From a virus, in the IMG/VR virus record IMGVR_UViG_3300042453_000814, positions 1 to 35,957 of that record: a stretch of 35,957 bases of DNA. One strand, written 5' to 3'. Shown here piece after piece: positions 1 to 7,923 of the stretch. How positions within the stretch are numbered: the first letter of the stretch is position 1; every line of letters begins with the position of its first letter. The position numbers and the translations under genes were made by a program. The notes below the pieces were generated by a model that saw only the letters and a program-made list of their open reading frames with translations, ran no database searches and was not told the DNA's origin.

Positions 1-230
1 GTCTATTTAAGAACGACAAAAAGCTCACAGAGAAACACCCTGACTATAAGGGATCAATCAAGATCAATGGAGTGGAGCATTGGTTTGATGCCTGGATGAA
101 AGAAACAAAAGAGGGGAAACTTTATTTATCTGGTCGAATCGGAGATCCTAAGAAACAAGGATTTACTCCAAAAGGCGATGATGAAATGCCAAGAAGTAGT
201 GGCATCCAAGACGATGAAATACCTTTTTAA
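1..230 (+). CDS. SSB-like protein, variant A (5' truncated by contig end)
   Basis: The reading frame is open from the first base (first whole codon at 3) to TAA at 228-230. The start codon lies outside the window. It is clearly homologous to the complete gene at 34754-35011: shared are the GVEHWF segment, the GDPKK.GFTPKGDDEMP stretch and the acidic C-terminus ending DDEIPF. That tail resembles the DDIPF protein-docking tip of bacterial single-stranded DNA-binding proteins, so a role in binding ssDNA next to the phage exonuclease is inferred. It is followed 10 bases later by the Cys-rich peptide gene, the same order as in the second copy. This is probably the same locus from a second strain variant rather than a true duplication. 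Confidence 0.75.
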   Translation, partial: LFKNDKKLTEKHPDYKGSIKINGVEHWFDAWMKETKEGKLYLSGRIGDPKKQGFTPKGDDEMPRSSGIQDDEIPF

Positions 231-240
231 GGAAAAAACC

Positions 241-378
241 ATGAAGAAATTTTCTATAGCAATATTAACAAATTTGTTATTAGTCAGTAGTGTATTTGCT
301 TGTCAAACCACTACAATCATTGTTAATGGTAAATTAACAACTTGTACCGTTTGTGGTAATGTAGTTAATTGTTTCTAA
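241..378 (+). CDS. Small secreted Cys-rich peptide, variant A
   Basis: A 45-residue protein with a Lys-containing N-terminus, a hydrophobic stretch (about residues 4-18) and a cleavage-like SVFA-C junction, so it probably crosses the inner membrane and is cut before C21. A lipobox is only weakly met. The mature part is short, rich in Thr and Val, and carries four Cys including a CTVCGN motif, so disulphides or metal binding are possible. ATG 241 is chosen because an AAGGA sits just upstream; a longer in-frame start at 179 would overlap the upstream gene. A close paralogue or allele is at 35023-35160. Function unknown. Confidence 0.7.
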   Translation: MKKFSIAILTNLLLVSSVFACQTTTIIVNGKLTTCTVCGNVVNCF

Positions 379-462
379 CCCCCAGATGAGATCGGCATCA
401 GTAGGCGCAATGCCTACACCCTTCACAAGGAGTGCTACCCCCCTACCGATTAGGGTAGCTTT
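379..462 (+). promoter_or_regulatory. Structured leader RNA with SD-bridging hairpin, variant A
   Basis: Non-coding stretch between the Cys-rich peptide and the nuclease-fold gene. Elements in order are GATCGG (390-395); hairpin 1, GTAGGC 401-406 with GCCTAC 412-417 and loop GCAAT; the Shine-Dalgarno AAGGAG (427-432); and hairpin 2, GCTACCC 434-440 with GGGTAGC 453-459. Then come three bases and the ATG at 463. The hairpin 2 loop holds CCGATT (446-451), able to pair with the upstream GATCGG. If hairpin 2 folds, the SD lies effectively about four bases from the AUG; unfolded it is 30 bases away. The same architecture with covarying stems occurs at 35161-35241. Confidence 0.65.
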
Positions 463-882
463 ATGAGCTTCCAAAAAGACCTACAGAGAGGCTTAGAAGT
501 AGAAGAAATAGTGTTGGGTATTCTGCGGAAGAAATATCCTTCTGCAAGCCTTATAAATGCGTTTAAAGGCTATGATATTTGGATTCCTGAGATTGACAAA
601 GCAGTAGAGGTCAAGTACGACCCGATGAGCCAAGAGACAGGCAATATTGTCATTGAGATTGAGATGTACGATAAACCCTCTGGACTGATGGCAACACAAG
701 CTGATTTCTGGGTTTTCTACGATGGGGAGATGTTTGTAATCATGCCAGTCAAGCATATATTTAAGTGCATATTCGACTGCAAGTTACAGTATGTGGAGTT
801 TGTTGGAAAGGGAGACACCCGATCCAAGAAGGCATTTTTAGTAGATAAAAACACCTTGTTTAAGTACGGCAAGATACTATGA
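463..882 (+). CDS. PD-(D/E)xK nuclease-fold protein, variant A
   Basis: A 139-residue protein. An N-terminal helix with E13-E15 precedes GYDIWIP (D38) and AVEVKYD (E49, K51), which matches the D...ExK active-site layout of PD-(D/E)xK nucleases (Holliday-resolvase/restriction type). The family assignment is from motif spacing only. It lies downstream of a structured leader, and its stop overlaps the stop of the convergent endolysin gene by six bases. The equivalent position at the other contig end (35242-35679) holds a protein that is not recognisably the same sequence. This slot therefore seems to exchange genes between strains. It could be a DNA repair or processing enzyme, or a weapon against competing phages or plasmids. 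Confidence 0.65.
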   Translation: MSFQKDLQRGLEVEEIVLGILRKKYPSASLINAFKGYDIWIPEIDKAVEVKYDPMSQETGNIVIEIEMYDKPSGLMATQADFWVFYDGEMFVIMPVKHIFKCIFDCKLQYVEFVGKGDTRSKKAFLVDKNTLFKYGKIL

Positions 883-1320
883 GAGGTAAAGAGCTTTTTC
901 TGCTTCTCTGCGCCTGGTTAGTCCTCTTAGGACTTTCCCACCTGCTTTATTCCATTTTGGGAATTCTTGCGCTGCACCAACCACATCACCTCTGTTGTGT
1001 TTCTTTCTGAGTGTAGAGATTTGTAGATTGCCTAGCCCAAGATTAAAGGCAAAGCTGACGAGTGCATCAAAGCGAGGCTGAGTAAGACCAGTAGGACATA
1101 ATCGTAATACCCCTCTTTCAAAGCGTATAAGATCCTTTTTAAGTAACTCATCTGCTTCTTCCTGTGTAAGCTCTCTAAACCATTCTATAGGCAGAGATTT
1201 ACCATCGCCTATAAGATGACCCCACGCCACAGTCCATAAGCCTACAGCGTCTTGATATGGCTTTAAATGGCATCCCTCAAAATGCTTGATAAGGTTTAAG
1301 CCTTTGTCGCTGATTTTCAC
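877..1320 (-). CDS. Endolysin, GH24 (T4-type) lysozyme
   Basis: A 147-residue muramidase that would cut peptidoglycan at the end of infection. The GH24 catalytic triad is visible as E15, D24 and T30 in HFEG...YQDAVGLWTVAWGH. The downstream LTQPRFDALVSFAFNLG and LRGLTRRREAE segments are typical of the family, and the length is normal. There is no signal or SAR segment at the N-terminus, so release would depend on a holin. It is the last gene of the late unit, its start overlaps the holin stop by four bases (ATGA), and it converges with the nuclease-fold gene. Bases 1049-1175 of this gene are identical to the contig end. Confidence 0.95.
   Translation of the reverse strand: MKISDKGLNLIKHFEGCHLKPYQDAVGLWTVAWGHLIGDGKSLPIEWFRELTQEEADELLKKDLIRFERGVLRLCPTGLTQPRFDALVSFAFNLGLGNLQISTLRKKHNRGDVVGAAQEFPKWNKAGGKVLRGLTRRREAEKALYLS
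1049..1175. repeat. 127-base sequence identical to contig end
   Basis: These 127 bases inside the endolysin gene match 35831-35957 exactly. The bases before them differ (1048 G versus 35830 T, and roughly a fifth to a quarter of positions over the preceding 130 bases). The repeat stops exactly where the contig stops. An exact 127-base overlap is what de Bruijn assemblers running k=127 leave at the join of a circular or branching path, so I read this as an assembly join and not a biological repeat. Confidence 0.85.
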
Positions 1321-1802
1321 CGCTTACTGAACGCTTGAGAACCAAACCAGAAAGCAATAATGGATGACCAGATAGTGATTGTCTCCTCAGACCACAGGAT
1401 GTCTAAAGCCTCGTCAAACGGAACGGAGTGATGCCAAGCATACCAAAAGCCAGCAATCTCTACAAATAGGAATATGCCAAACATTCCGTAGGTAACAGCA
1501 GGGCGAACCATAGCTCTAGCGTTAATCACCCAATGAGATGCGCCTTTAGCCAAGTCTGTATCGTGCTGATACATGGCAATCTTTTCGTCTTTTAGTGCGT
1601 TGATCTCAATCTGATCTGTGCGGATTTCTTCTACACGAGCCTGTGCTAAGAATCCTTCTTTAGCTAAAGTCAATTCTCTTTCGGTCTGTAGCCGAGCCAT
1701 TTCTAGCTCATGCTTTTTGTCGGACTTGTCTTGGAAGAAGTCTAAAAACTTAGGCAAACCGCCAGCAAGGAAAGAAAGAAGTGTAGAGACTAAAGTAATC
1801 AT
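1317..1802 (-). CDS. Holin, GTA_holin_3TM-like
   Basis: A 161-residue membrane protein with a short hydrophobic N-terminus (LVSTLLSFLAGGLPKF), a long charged helix (residues 25-85) likely to form a coiled coil, and two C-terminal hydrophobic segments (about 100-120 and 135-155). This is the layout of the 3TM holins of gene transfer agents and related phages. It would form membrane lesions that let the endolysin out. It overlaps its neighbours on both sides by ATGA junctions, so the three lysis genes are translationally coupled. Confidence 0.75.
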   Translation of the reverse strand: MITLVSTLLSFLAGGLPKFLDFFQDKSDKKHELEMARLQTERELTLAKEGFLAQARVEEIRTDQIEINALKDEKIAMYQHDTDLAKGASHWVINARAMVRPAVTYGMFGIFLFVEIAGFWYAWHHSVPFDEALDILWSEETITIWSSIIAFWFGSQAFSKR

Positions 1803-2011
1803 TTCTTAAAGAATAAATCTGCTAACCAAGTTACAAAACCACCAAATACTGAGGCAGCTCCCATAATTGCCCAAAGACTTCCTTTAGACCTCTCAGCCAT
1901 AGCCACCAATTTCTTGATGTCGGCTTCCATTAGGTCTACTTTCTTTTCCATAGACTCTACTTGGGCTACTAATTTCCCATATTTATAGGGATCTAAGAAC
2001 TCCTCTGCCAT
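1799..2011 (-). CDS. Small holin/antiholin-like protein (coiled coil plus one TM)
   Basis: A 70-residue protein: a charged heptad-like N-terminal helix (YGKLVAQVESMEKKVDLMEADIKKLVAMAERSKG) followed by one transmembrane segment (SLWAIMGAASVFGGFVTWLADLFF) and KK at the end. This coiled coil plus C-terminal anchor layout is that of XhlA-type haemolysin/holin accessory proteins. The lysis-cassette position supports a role in membrane permeabilisation or timing. Assignment is from architecture, not from a diagnostic motif. Confidence 0.65.
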   Translation of the reverse strand: MAEEFLDPYKYGKLVAQVESMEKKVDLMEADIKKLVAMAERSKGSLWAIMGAASVFGGFVTWLADLFFKK

Positions 2012-2019
2012 ATCGTTTC

Positions 2020-2229
2020 CTATTGAACTGTGATTTCTAGGCTGTCTTTAAGCATCTTTACAAATGCATCTTTGCCTACTCTTAATTGATCTAAATTAAA
2101 TTGTGTAGATGCAATCTTTCGGTCTAAATCTAAACAATGATTAACAAGCATTTTTTGCTCATCGGTCATTGACTCAAACTCATGCTCTACACCATCTATT
2201 ACTATGGGGTTTGTTTTTTTCTCGCCCAT
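2020..2229 (-). CDS. Small conserved phage protein, DUF6447-like
   Basis: A 69-residue soluble protein. The pattern is a short strand (NPIVIDGVEHEFESMTDEQ) followed by helices (CLDLDRKIASTQFNLDQLRVGKDAFVKMLKDSLE). That matches the general layout I associate with DUF6447 proteins next to phage tail-fibre and lysis genes. No enzymatic motif is visible. It lies between the tail fibre and the lysis cassette in the late unit. Function unknown. Confidence 0.55.
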   Translation of the reverse strand: MGEKKTNPIVIDGVEHEFESMTDEQKMLVNHCLDLDRKIASTQFNLDQLRVGKDAFVKMLKDSLEITVQ

Positions 2230-2274
2230 GTCATTCTCCTAGTTGTGTCACTAAACAAGGCTAGTGGCTTGCCT

Positions 2275-3840
2275 TTATCGAATAAACCATTCTTCTACAG
2301 ATGCAGAAACATCTCGCATTTTTCTCCATCTTTCGCCCATGACCTGACCTTTAAGAACTTTAACTTGACCGACTAAACCAATAATTAACCATTCATCTCG
2401 ATTTTCTCGGTTAATGTATTCAGCATTAGGATTCCATGCAGGGTTTAATTTGTAGTGTTGAAACTTAATTCCTTTGTCATCATGGGTTTTACGAATTGCA
2501 TTGCTAGGCACATTTATGCCATCAGGAATATTGTGGGATTCATAAGAATGTTTAATAGTTTTGTAAATAGCTTCTTGAGCAGGAATTGCTTGTAATACTT
2601 CATTGCCTTCTTCATCAATTACAGCTTCAACAGCATTAATAGCTTCTTTTTGTAACATTAGCTCTTCCCACTCTAATACATCATGGTCTTCCATAATGTA
2701 GCGGTCAAAGTCATCGGTTAGATACTTATTAGCCCACTTGTTCCATGCGGTATTACCGACTACCATTGATGCTTTGCTTGGTTCTTTTGGTCGAACTACG
2801 CCAATAATATCTGCTGGATTATCAGATTCGGTAGCAAGACGGACTTTGTTGTTTTCTAATACAACTGTGCTTCCAACTGGAATTAATTGTCCTGTAGCCG
2901 ATTCAAAAAATTCGGCATAGTCAGCACCATTGTTATTCCAAGTGCCATCTGCATAACCATTACCATCTCCTCTAAGATTAAATTCTATATCTGCATTTGC
3001 TGTTCCGCTTGAAGAAATTGCATATAAAAACTGATATGCACTATTAGCAGCTCTTACAACAGTAGGAAAAAGCACAGCATCTGCATAACTAGCATTATCT
3101 GCTCTTGTGTAAAAAACTACACTATTTGCTGATTGCCTAAACTCATGATAACTGCTTGTTGCACCAACATAAGTTCCATTATCACTTGCTTTTACATAAC
3201 CATTAGAGGTAATACGCATACGCTCTAATGCCGAAAAATTAGAGTTAACACTAGTATTTCTAAATATAATGTTGTTGTTTGTTCCAGTAGAATTTCCCAA
3301 ACAATCTATATATAAACCACCACTAGCTCCAAATGAATTTTCTTGCCCAGAACCACCTTTAACAATTAATGCTGTATCTGTTCCAGCCAACACTAATCTA
3401 GGACTCCATCCAGCAGAACTAGTAATTGTGGTAGTACCAATCCCCACATTACCACTAGAGTCAATCCTCATCGCCTCTACACCACCTTCTGTAAAGGCAA
3501 TAGTGTCGGCTGCTGGGAAGAAAATACCTGTGTTGGTATCGCCTGATGTGGTAATAGCAGGTGCGGATACTGTTCCTGCTGCAAATGTAGAAACACCTGT
3601 TACAGTAGGATTGCTAAAAGTATTGCCTGTAAAAGTAGCACCAGTAATCGTTCCACCTGTTATCTTAGGTGCAGTCATGGTATATGTGCCATCCCGAATA
3701 CCATCTCCGACATCTCGGATCTGCGCCATCATATCCCGCATGGTATCGTTTACTGCAGATGGGAGCATTCCCTCTGGCGCACCATCTGGAGGTGCTGCGG
3801 TGTTATTAGCAGGGGTTAGAGAATATTTTGTGTATGCCAT
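2275..3840 (-). CDS. Tail fibre/appendage with self-cleaving Peptidase_G2-like chaperone domain
   Basis: A 521-residue receptor-binding-type protein. The N-terminus (MAYTKYSLTPANNTAAPPDGAPEG start, then IRDGTYTMTAPKITGGTITGATFTG) is a virion-attachment and shaft region with short Gly/Thr repeats. The GNVGIGTTT segment is common in phage fibres. From about residue 304, ADYAEFFES, then GVVRP, VVGNTAWNKW (about 360) and KYLTDDFDRY follow the pattern of Peptidase_G2 intramolecular chaperone domains. Those assist trimer folding and then cut themselves off. The expected serine position near VVGN is not certain here. It lies upstream of the lysis genes and probably determines host range. Confidence 0.75.
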   Translation of the reverse strand: MAYTKYSLTPANNTAAPPDGAPEGMLPSAVNDTMRDMMAQIRDVGDGIRDGTYTMTAPKITGGTITGATFTGNTFSNPTVTGVSTFAAGTVSAPAITTSGDTNTGIFFPAADTIAFTEGGVEAMRIDSSGNVGIGTTTITSSAGWSPRLVLAGTDTALIVKGGSGQENSFGASGGLYIDCLGNSTGTNNNIIFRNTSVNSNFSALERMRITSNGYVKASDNGTYVGATSSYHEFRQSANSVVFYTRADNASYADAVLFPTVVRAANSAYQFLYAISSSGTANADIEFNLRGDGNGYADGTWNNNGADYAEFFESATGQLIPVGSTVVLENNKVRLATESDNPADIIGVVRPKEPSKASMVVGNTAWNKWANKYLTDDFDRYIMEDHDVLEWEELMLQKEAINAVEAVIDEEGNEVLQAIPAQEAIYKTIKHSYESHNIPDGINVPSNAIRKTHDDKGIKFQHYKLNPAWNPNAEYINRENRDEWLIIGLVGQVKVLKGQVMGERWRKMRDVSASVEEWFIR

Positions 3841-3848
3841 GATTTTCC

Positions 3849-5399
3849 TTACTGTTGTTCTGTCTGAAATTCACCAGATAAAAGACCTCTTAGCCCTGTA
3901 ACAGGGACATTATAAGTTCTTGGTTGGAGTTCTGGTGCTCTACCCAAGCGCATCATATCCGCTAGATTCTGAATAGATGCTCTACGCAAACTTTCTGCTG
4001 CAACTCTTGATCCTGCTGCGCCTGTGGCTATTGGAATACCAATAGAAGGCTCTAATGCCATAGCACCACCTGAAAATATTCCTGATACTGGTCCAGTTGG
4101 AGCAAATCGACCAAAGAACTTTAAAAGATTTTGTGTTGTGCCACCTTTAGCTGCTTCTGTAATTGCTGCTTGTTCTTCTTTTGTAAATAAGCGCATTTTT
4201 TTGTTATTTTTGGCTAACTGTCTTAATTGTTGAGCCATTGAGTTTTCTTCACCTGATGCAGTAAATTTAGACCGATCTAATTGAGCATTATTGAGCATAT
4301 CCTCAAAAATCTCTGCTTTCTTTAGTTTGCCATAGGATGCTCTTGCGCTTTTCCAAGAATCAACTGCTTCTTTGCTTCCAGAAATAAATGCAGAATCAGG
4401 CGCATTCAAAATAGCATTATCAAAGTCATCTAAAAGAATTGATGCCAATCGTCTTTCTTTTGGTTTTTCGCTTGCTTGCCCACCTTTAATCATTTCTCTT
4501 AAAGACTGTAATTCTGTAAAGTCTTTTGGTATTGCAGGATTTGTTAGTTCTTCAATAGCACCAGCAATAGTTGGATAGCCTTTAGGTGTATAACCTTCTT
4601 TTCTAAGGTCTTTTCCAGCCTTTTCCATTTGAGTAATAAATTGGCTAGACTCTAACAACACACCAGACTCTTGAGCCTTATTAAACAGATTTGTAGATTC
4701 TTGAGCCAAACTTTCTTGTGTAGGAACATTTTTAGCTCTTTTGGTAATTGTTGCTCCAAATGGCGCAGCAGTTGTAACTCCAGCGATCATACCTGCTAAT
4801 GGGCTACCTGTAGCCTCTGTAACATATTGGGCTGCTGCTGCCGATGGTGCAGATGCTGCTACTTGTGCTTTAGGAGCTTCTGCTAACCGCTTAGATACTT
4901 CTCTTGTAACAGGACTAACCGCTTGTTGTCCTAGTTTCATAAGAGCAGGTAACTGAGCCAATGTAGAGGTAATACCGCCTGCACCTGCCTCAATCATTCT
5001 TTCGCCTCTGCTTTGTGGCTCTGCAAGACCAATTTCTGTCATTGCTCTGCTTGCGACTTGGCTAGGCATCTGTAATTGTGGAATCTCTGTGCCTGCGACT
5101 TTATTGACACCACCAGAAATCATATTTATCAATGAGTTAAGAGCATCACCAATTGGCAAAGCCATAGATCCTACTAGTGCGCCTGCTGGACCAGCAACAG
5201 TTCCACCAATAGCAGCACCAGGCACAGTCTGAGCCATGCCTCTAGTAACTATTTCTGCTGTTCTAGCTGCTGTGCCTTTTTGTGGCTTTTCAGCAGCAGT
5301 AGCCTCATCATATAGTTTCTTGGCTGCTTTGCTGACATCTGTTTCGGACATAGAGTCTGGAAATTCGACTTGTCCTACTTTTGGAATGTCGATAATCAT
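3849..5399 (-). CDS. Large internal virion (ejection) protein
   Basis: A 516-residue protein beginning IDIPKVGQVEFPDSMSE, a short N-terminal domain seen in phage internal virion proteins. A Gly/Ala-rich hydrophobic region follows (PGAAIGGTVAGPAGALVGSM, about residues 60-90), with a second one at about 190-215, and then a long helical Lys/Glu-rich region. Amphipathic and Gly-rich membrane-seeking segments in a podovirus tail block suggest it is ejected with the DNA to form the trans-envelope channel. It overlaps the previous gene by ATGA. The role is inferred from context; no catalytic motif was seen. Confidence 0.65.
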   Translation of the reverse strand: MIIDIPKVGQVEFPDSMSETDVSKAAKKLYDEATAAEKPQKGTAARTAEIVTRGMAQTVPGAAIGGTVAGPAGALVGSMALPIGDALNSLINMISGGVNKVAGTEIPQLQMPSQVASRAMTEIGLAEPQSRGERMIEAGAGGITSTLAQLPALMKLGQQAVSPVTREVSKRLAEAPKAQVAASAPSAAAAQYVTEATGSPLAGMIAGVTTAAPFGATITKRAKNVPTQESLAQESTNLFNKAQESGVLLESSQFITQMEKAGKDLRKEGYTPKGYPTIAGAIEELTNPAIPKDFTELQSLREMIKGGQASEKPKERRLASILLDDFDNAILNAPDSAFISGSKEAVDSWKSARASYGKLKKAEIFEDMLNNAQLDRSKFTASGEENSMAQQLRQLAKNNKKMRLFTKEEQAAITEAAKGGTTQNLLKFFGRFAPTGPVSGIFSGGAMALEPSIGIPIATGAAGSRVAAESLRRASIQNLADMMRLGRAPELQPRTYNVPVTGLRGLLSGEFQTEQQ

Positions 5400-6586
5400 T
5401 CTATTTTTCCTGTAGCTGGATTAAATTTCTTGACTGCTCCTGGTCTTGCCATTGGAGCAATTGGAGTTACTTTGTAGAACTCAACAATATCTTTCATCTC
5501 AGGATTTTTGGCTAGAGTATCTAGTTTTCTATTGTATTCGGTGATACTGTATTCAGCCACTCTTTTAGATGCATTAGCAATTTGTTTGATCTCTTGTGCT
5601 GTTAAGCTGTCAATATCGCCTGAGAATGCTCTTTCAGCCAATTTACCTTCGCTTTCAGTAATAGCACCCTCGCCTCGCATTGACTTACGACCTTGTAGTG
5701 TAAGTTCTGCAAAACCACGAATTGCTTGGCGAGTATTGGCAATTGTTTCTGCTGTATCTTTGCCTGTAACACCTAATGTTTGACCAATCTGAGCCAATCG
5801 TAACTGAGGTGTTGCTAATGGACCAGCAATAATCTTATTTGTATCTACTGCACCAATAACTCGATCTGCTGCATCAATTTGAATGTTTGCGCCTTGTGCT
5901 TGTATTTGTGCATCTTTTAGCATTGGACCAACTTGAGCTGCAATACCTTTGCCTGTATCTACAGTAATGTTTGTGCCAGGAGTTTTCTTAGCCATGTAAT
6001 CGGTAAATGAGCCTTTAAAGCCATTTTTTACTGCATATTCATATTCTTGGACAGCAGATGGAGCTTTTTCTCCTTTGGCAGTTAATTCTAAAAACTTTAA
6101 AGGATCTTGTGATGCCGCTTCTAACATTAAAGATTCTTGCAACTTACCAAAATCCACTACCTTTTTAGGCGCACCAGGCATTGTTAATGCTGATACTGTT
6201 TCAGCAGTAGGCATCTCACCTGTTTCTGTTGGAACTACAGTCATTTGTGGCACTTCTCTTGTAGCACCTTGGATTGCTGCTTGCATTCTTTGTTGAGCAT
6301 CTTGTTTTTTCTTATACTCAGCCAACTGCATACCAGTTACCATCTGCTTGAGAGTGCGGTCAAATGCTTGGTTATAGCCTTCTGATCCTGCTGCTAATGC
6401 ACCTGCCAATGCCTCTTGTGTGCTAACAGGTCTTGATTGAGTTCCAGATCTTGCTAACAATGCAATCGCTGCATTTAGCAAGGATTGTTGCCCTGCATTC
6501 TGTTGCATTCTCTGTTGTTCGGCAGGACTAATAAATTGAGAGTAGTCTGGTTGCTGACCGAATAAAGCTGATAGATCAATTGCCAT
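5396..6586 (-). CDS. Internal virion protein, Gln-rich
   Basis: A 396-residue, largely helical protein. The N-terminus is Gln-rich (SPAEQQRMQQNAGQQSLLNAAIALLARSG) and is followed by QEALAGALAAGSEGYNQAFD and a long coiled-coil-prone middle. The C-terminal half (VIGAVDTNKIIAGPLATPQLRLAQIGQ... GRKSMRGEGAITESEGKLAERAFSGD) resembles segments common in phage ejection and structural proteins that modern annotations call internal virion protein. It is coupled to the gene downstream by ATGA. Function is inferred from position and composition. Confidence 0.6.
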   Translation of the reverse strand: MAIDLSALFGQQPDYSQFISPAEQQRMQQNAGQQSLLNAAIALLARSGTQSRPVSTQEALAGALAAGSEGYNQAFDRTLKQMVTGMQLAEYKKKQDAQQRMQAAIQGATREVPQMTVVPTETGEMPTAETVSALTMPGAPKKVVDFGKLQESLMLEAASQDPLKFLELTAKGEKAPSAVQEYEYAVKNGFKGSFTDYMAKKTPGTNITVDTGKGIAAQVGPMLKDAQIQAQGANIQIDAADRVIGAVDTNKIIAGPLATPQLRLAQIGQTLGVTGKDTAETIANTRQAIRGFAELTLQGRKSMRGEGAITESEGKLAERAFSGDIDSLTAQEIKQIANASKRVAEYSITEYNRKLDTLAKNPEMKDIVEFYKVTPIAPMARPGAVKKFNPATGKIE

Positions 6587-6589
6587 AAT

Positions 6590-7510
6590 TTATCCTAGTA
6601 AAGAATTTGGATTTCTTGTTGCCATTCTTGGTGTAATTAAGCCTAATAGACCAGAATAATCAACTGCGCCTTGAGGCATTCTTGTTATTTGTGGTTGTTG
6701 ATATTGTGGCATTTGTGGCATCTGTGGTCTTGGTGTTAATAGTCCACTAGCCAACCTAGCACCTTGTAGTGCTTGTGCTGCTGTTAAACCTTTCTTTGGC
6801 AATCCAAGAGCTTTAGACTCAATGCCTGTTCCTGCTAACTCAGCAGGTGTGTAGGAATAAGAAACTGTTTGCACAATTTGATCTGGAGATAATCCACTAG
6901 CTGCTAACTGAGCCATATCTTGTGCTACAAAAGAATCCATACCAGTCATTGTTAGATTCTGTGCAATTTGATCTGCACCTAAACCTTGCTGTGCAAGATT
7001 AACTGCATCGAATGCCTCTGTATATGGTAGTGCTGTGCCAATCTCTGCTGCTGTTATTGCAGCTTCTGGTGCGCCTGCTAACAATGTAGCACCAATAGTG
7101 TCTGCTAAAGCACCTTCTCCAGCAAGAGTAGCTAGACCTGTTTCTGTAGCTGCTGTAAATGCTGCTTCTGGTGCTGCCAATGCCGCTAATTCTGGTAATA
7201 AATATGGAGCTGCAATTGCTGCTGCAACAGGAGCTACAACTTTATAACCGCCTAAAGGATCTACAACTTCTTTCTCAAAAGAAGCTCCAACATCACCGAT
7301 AGCCTGACCAACATCCTCTACTGCGCCTAAAATTCCACCACCACCGCCTGATGTTCCTAGAACATCGGAGATTGGGTCTGTAACAGCAGAAATAATATCT
7401 CCACCACCACCGCCTTGTGGTTTAATCTTTCGATCTCCAATGTGCTCAAAGGCATTTTGTGGCAAGTCTGGAATATCCATTAATGCACAAGCTCGGTTAT
7501 TAAATCTCAT
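6590..7510 (-). CDS. Ala/Gly-rich internal virion protein
   Basis: A 306-residue protein with two poly-Gly linkers (QGGGGG, SGGGGG) and a long Ala-rich hydrophobic stretch (APVAAAIAAPYLLPELAALAAPEAAF, about residues 90-115) that could enter membranes. The C-terminus is Pro/Gln-rich (RPQMPQMPQYQQPQ). No motif of known activity. It is sandwiched between other putative ejection proteins and overlaps the GNAT-like gene upstream by ATGA, so it is most likely a virion protein delivered with the genome. Confidence 0.6.
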   Translation of the reverse strand: MRFNNRACALMDIPDLPQNAFEHIGDRKIKPQGGGGGDIISAVTDPISDVLGTSGGGGGILGAVEDVGQAIGDVGASFEKEVVDPLGGYKVVAPVAAAIAAPYLLPELAALAAPEAAFTAATETGLATLAGEGALADTIGATLLAGAPEAAITAAEIGTALPYTEAFDAVNLAQQGLGADQIAQNLTMTGMDSFVAQDMAQLAASGLSPDQIVQTVSYSYTPAELAGTGIESKALGLPKKGLTAAQALQGARLASGLLTPRPQMPQMPQYQQPQITRMPQGAVDYSGLLGLITPRMATRNPNSLLG

Positions 7511-7914
7511 AATTTATGCTCTATCAATATTTGTTTATCTACAAATCCAAGCCTGTGAGTTAGTCTTGCTAGAGACTCTCTGACATAGCCTTGAACCTTC
7601 GTTGCTCCAAAAGCCTTAAAAAGTAAACACAACTGTTTATATGCCTCTTTGTTTGTAACAAACTTACCACCATATGCACAAATAAAAGCTACCTTTTGTT
7701 TAGGATATTGAACAAAAGATATAACGATGACACCTTGTATTTTATCTTTATCTATACCTACAAACAAATCTAGTAGTCCACTTTCTAAGGATTTTTTAAG
7801 ATCCTGAGAATCATACTCATCACATTCACTCTGCTCTATTGCTTGGTCAATATAACCCTCTATTACAGACCACTCAGCCTGTATTTGTTGAGGGCTATAT
7901 CGTCTTACTAACAA
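7507..7914 (-). CDS. GNAT-like / internal virion protein A-like protein
   Basis: A 135-residue protein with an acetyltransferase-like fold order: a helical N-terminus, the strand pair LFVGIDKDKIQGVIVISFV, a short central helix, then KVQGYVRESLARLTHRLGFV, which mimics the last GNAT helix and strand. Short GNAT-like proteins occur in the same position in T7-type phages (gp13, needed for virion assembly or maturation). The acetyl-CoA loop (Q/RxxGxG/A) is not evident, so enzymatic activity is doubtful and a structural or assembly role is more likely. Confidence 0.55.
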   Translation of the reverse strand: MLVRRYSPQQIQAEWSVIEGYIDQAIEQSECDEYDSQDLKKSLESGLLDLFVGIDKDKIQGVIVISFVQYPKQKVAFICAYGGKFVTNKEAYKQLCLLFKAFGATKVQGYVRESLARLTHRLGFVDKQILIEHKL

Positions 7915-7923
7915 TTAGAAGAA

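Noticed and set aside
1-1048. True tandem gene duplication at genome ends
   Set aside because: The exact 127-base overlap at the contig end and uniform divergence over all genes fit two strain variants joined by the assembler better than a duplication in one molecule.
3269-3901. Long plus-strand open frame of 210 codons opposite the tail fibre and ejection genes
   Set aside because: It is antisense to clear structural genes, is low-complexity in Pro/Val/Ile, crosses a gene boundary and has no phage-like motif. Several similar plus-strand frames in 4024-12575 are the same kind of shadow.
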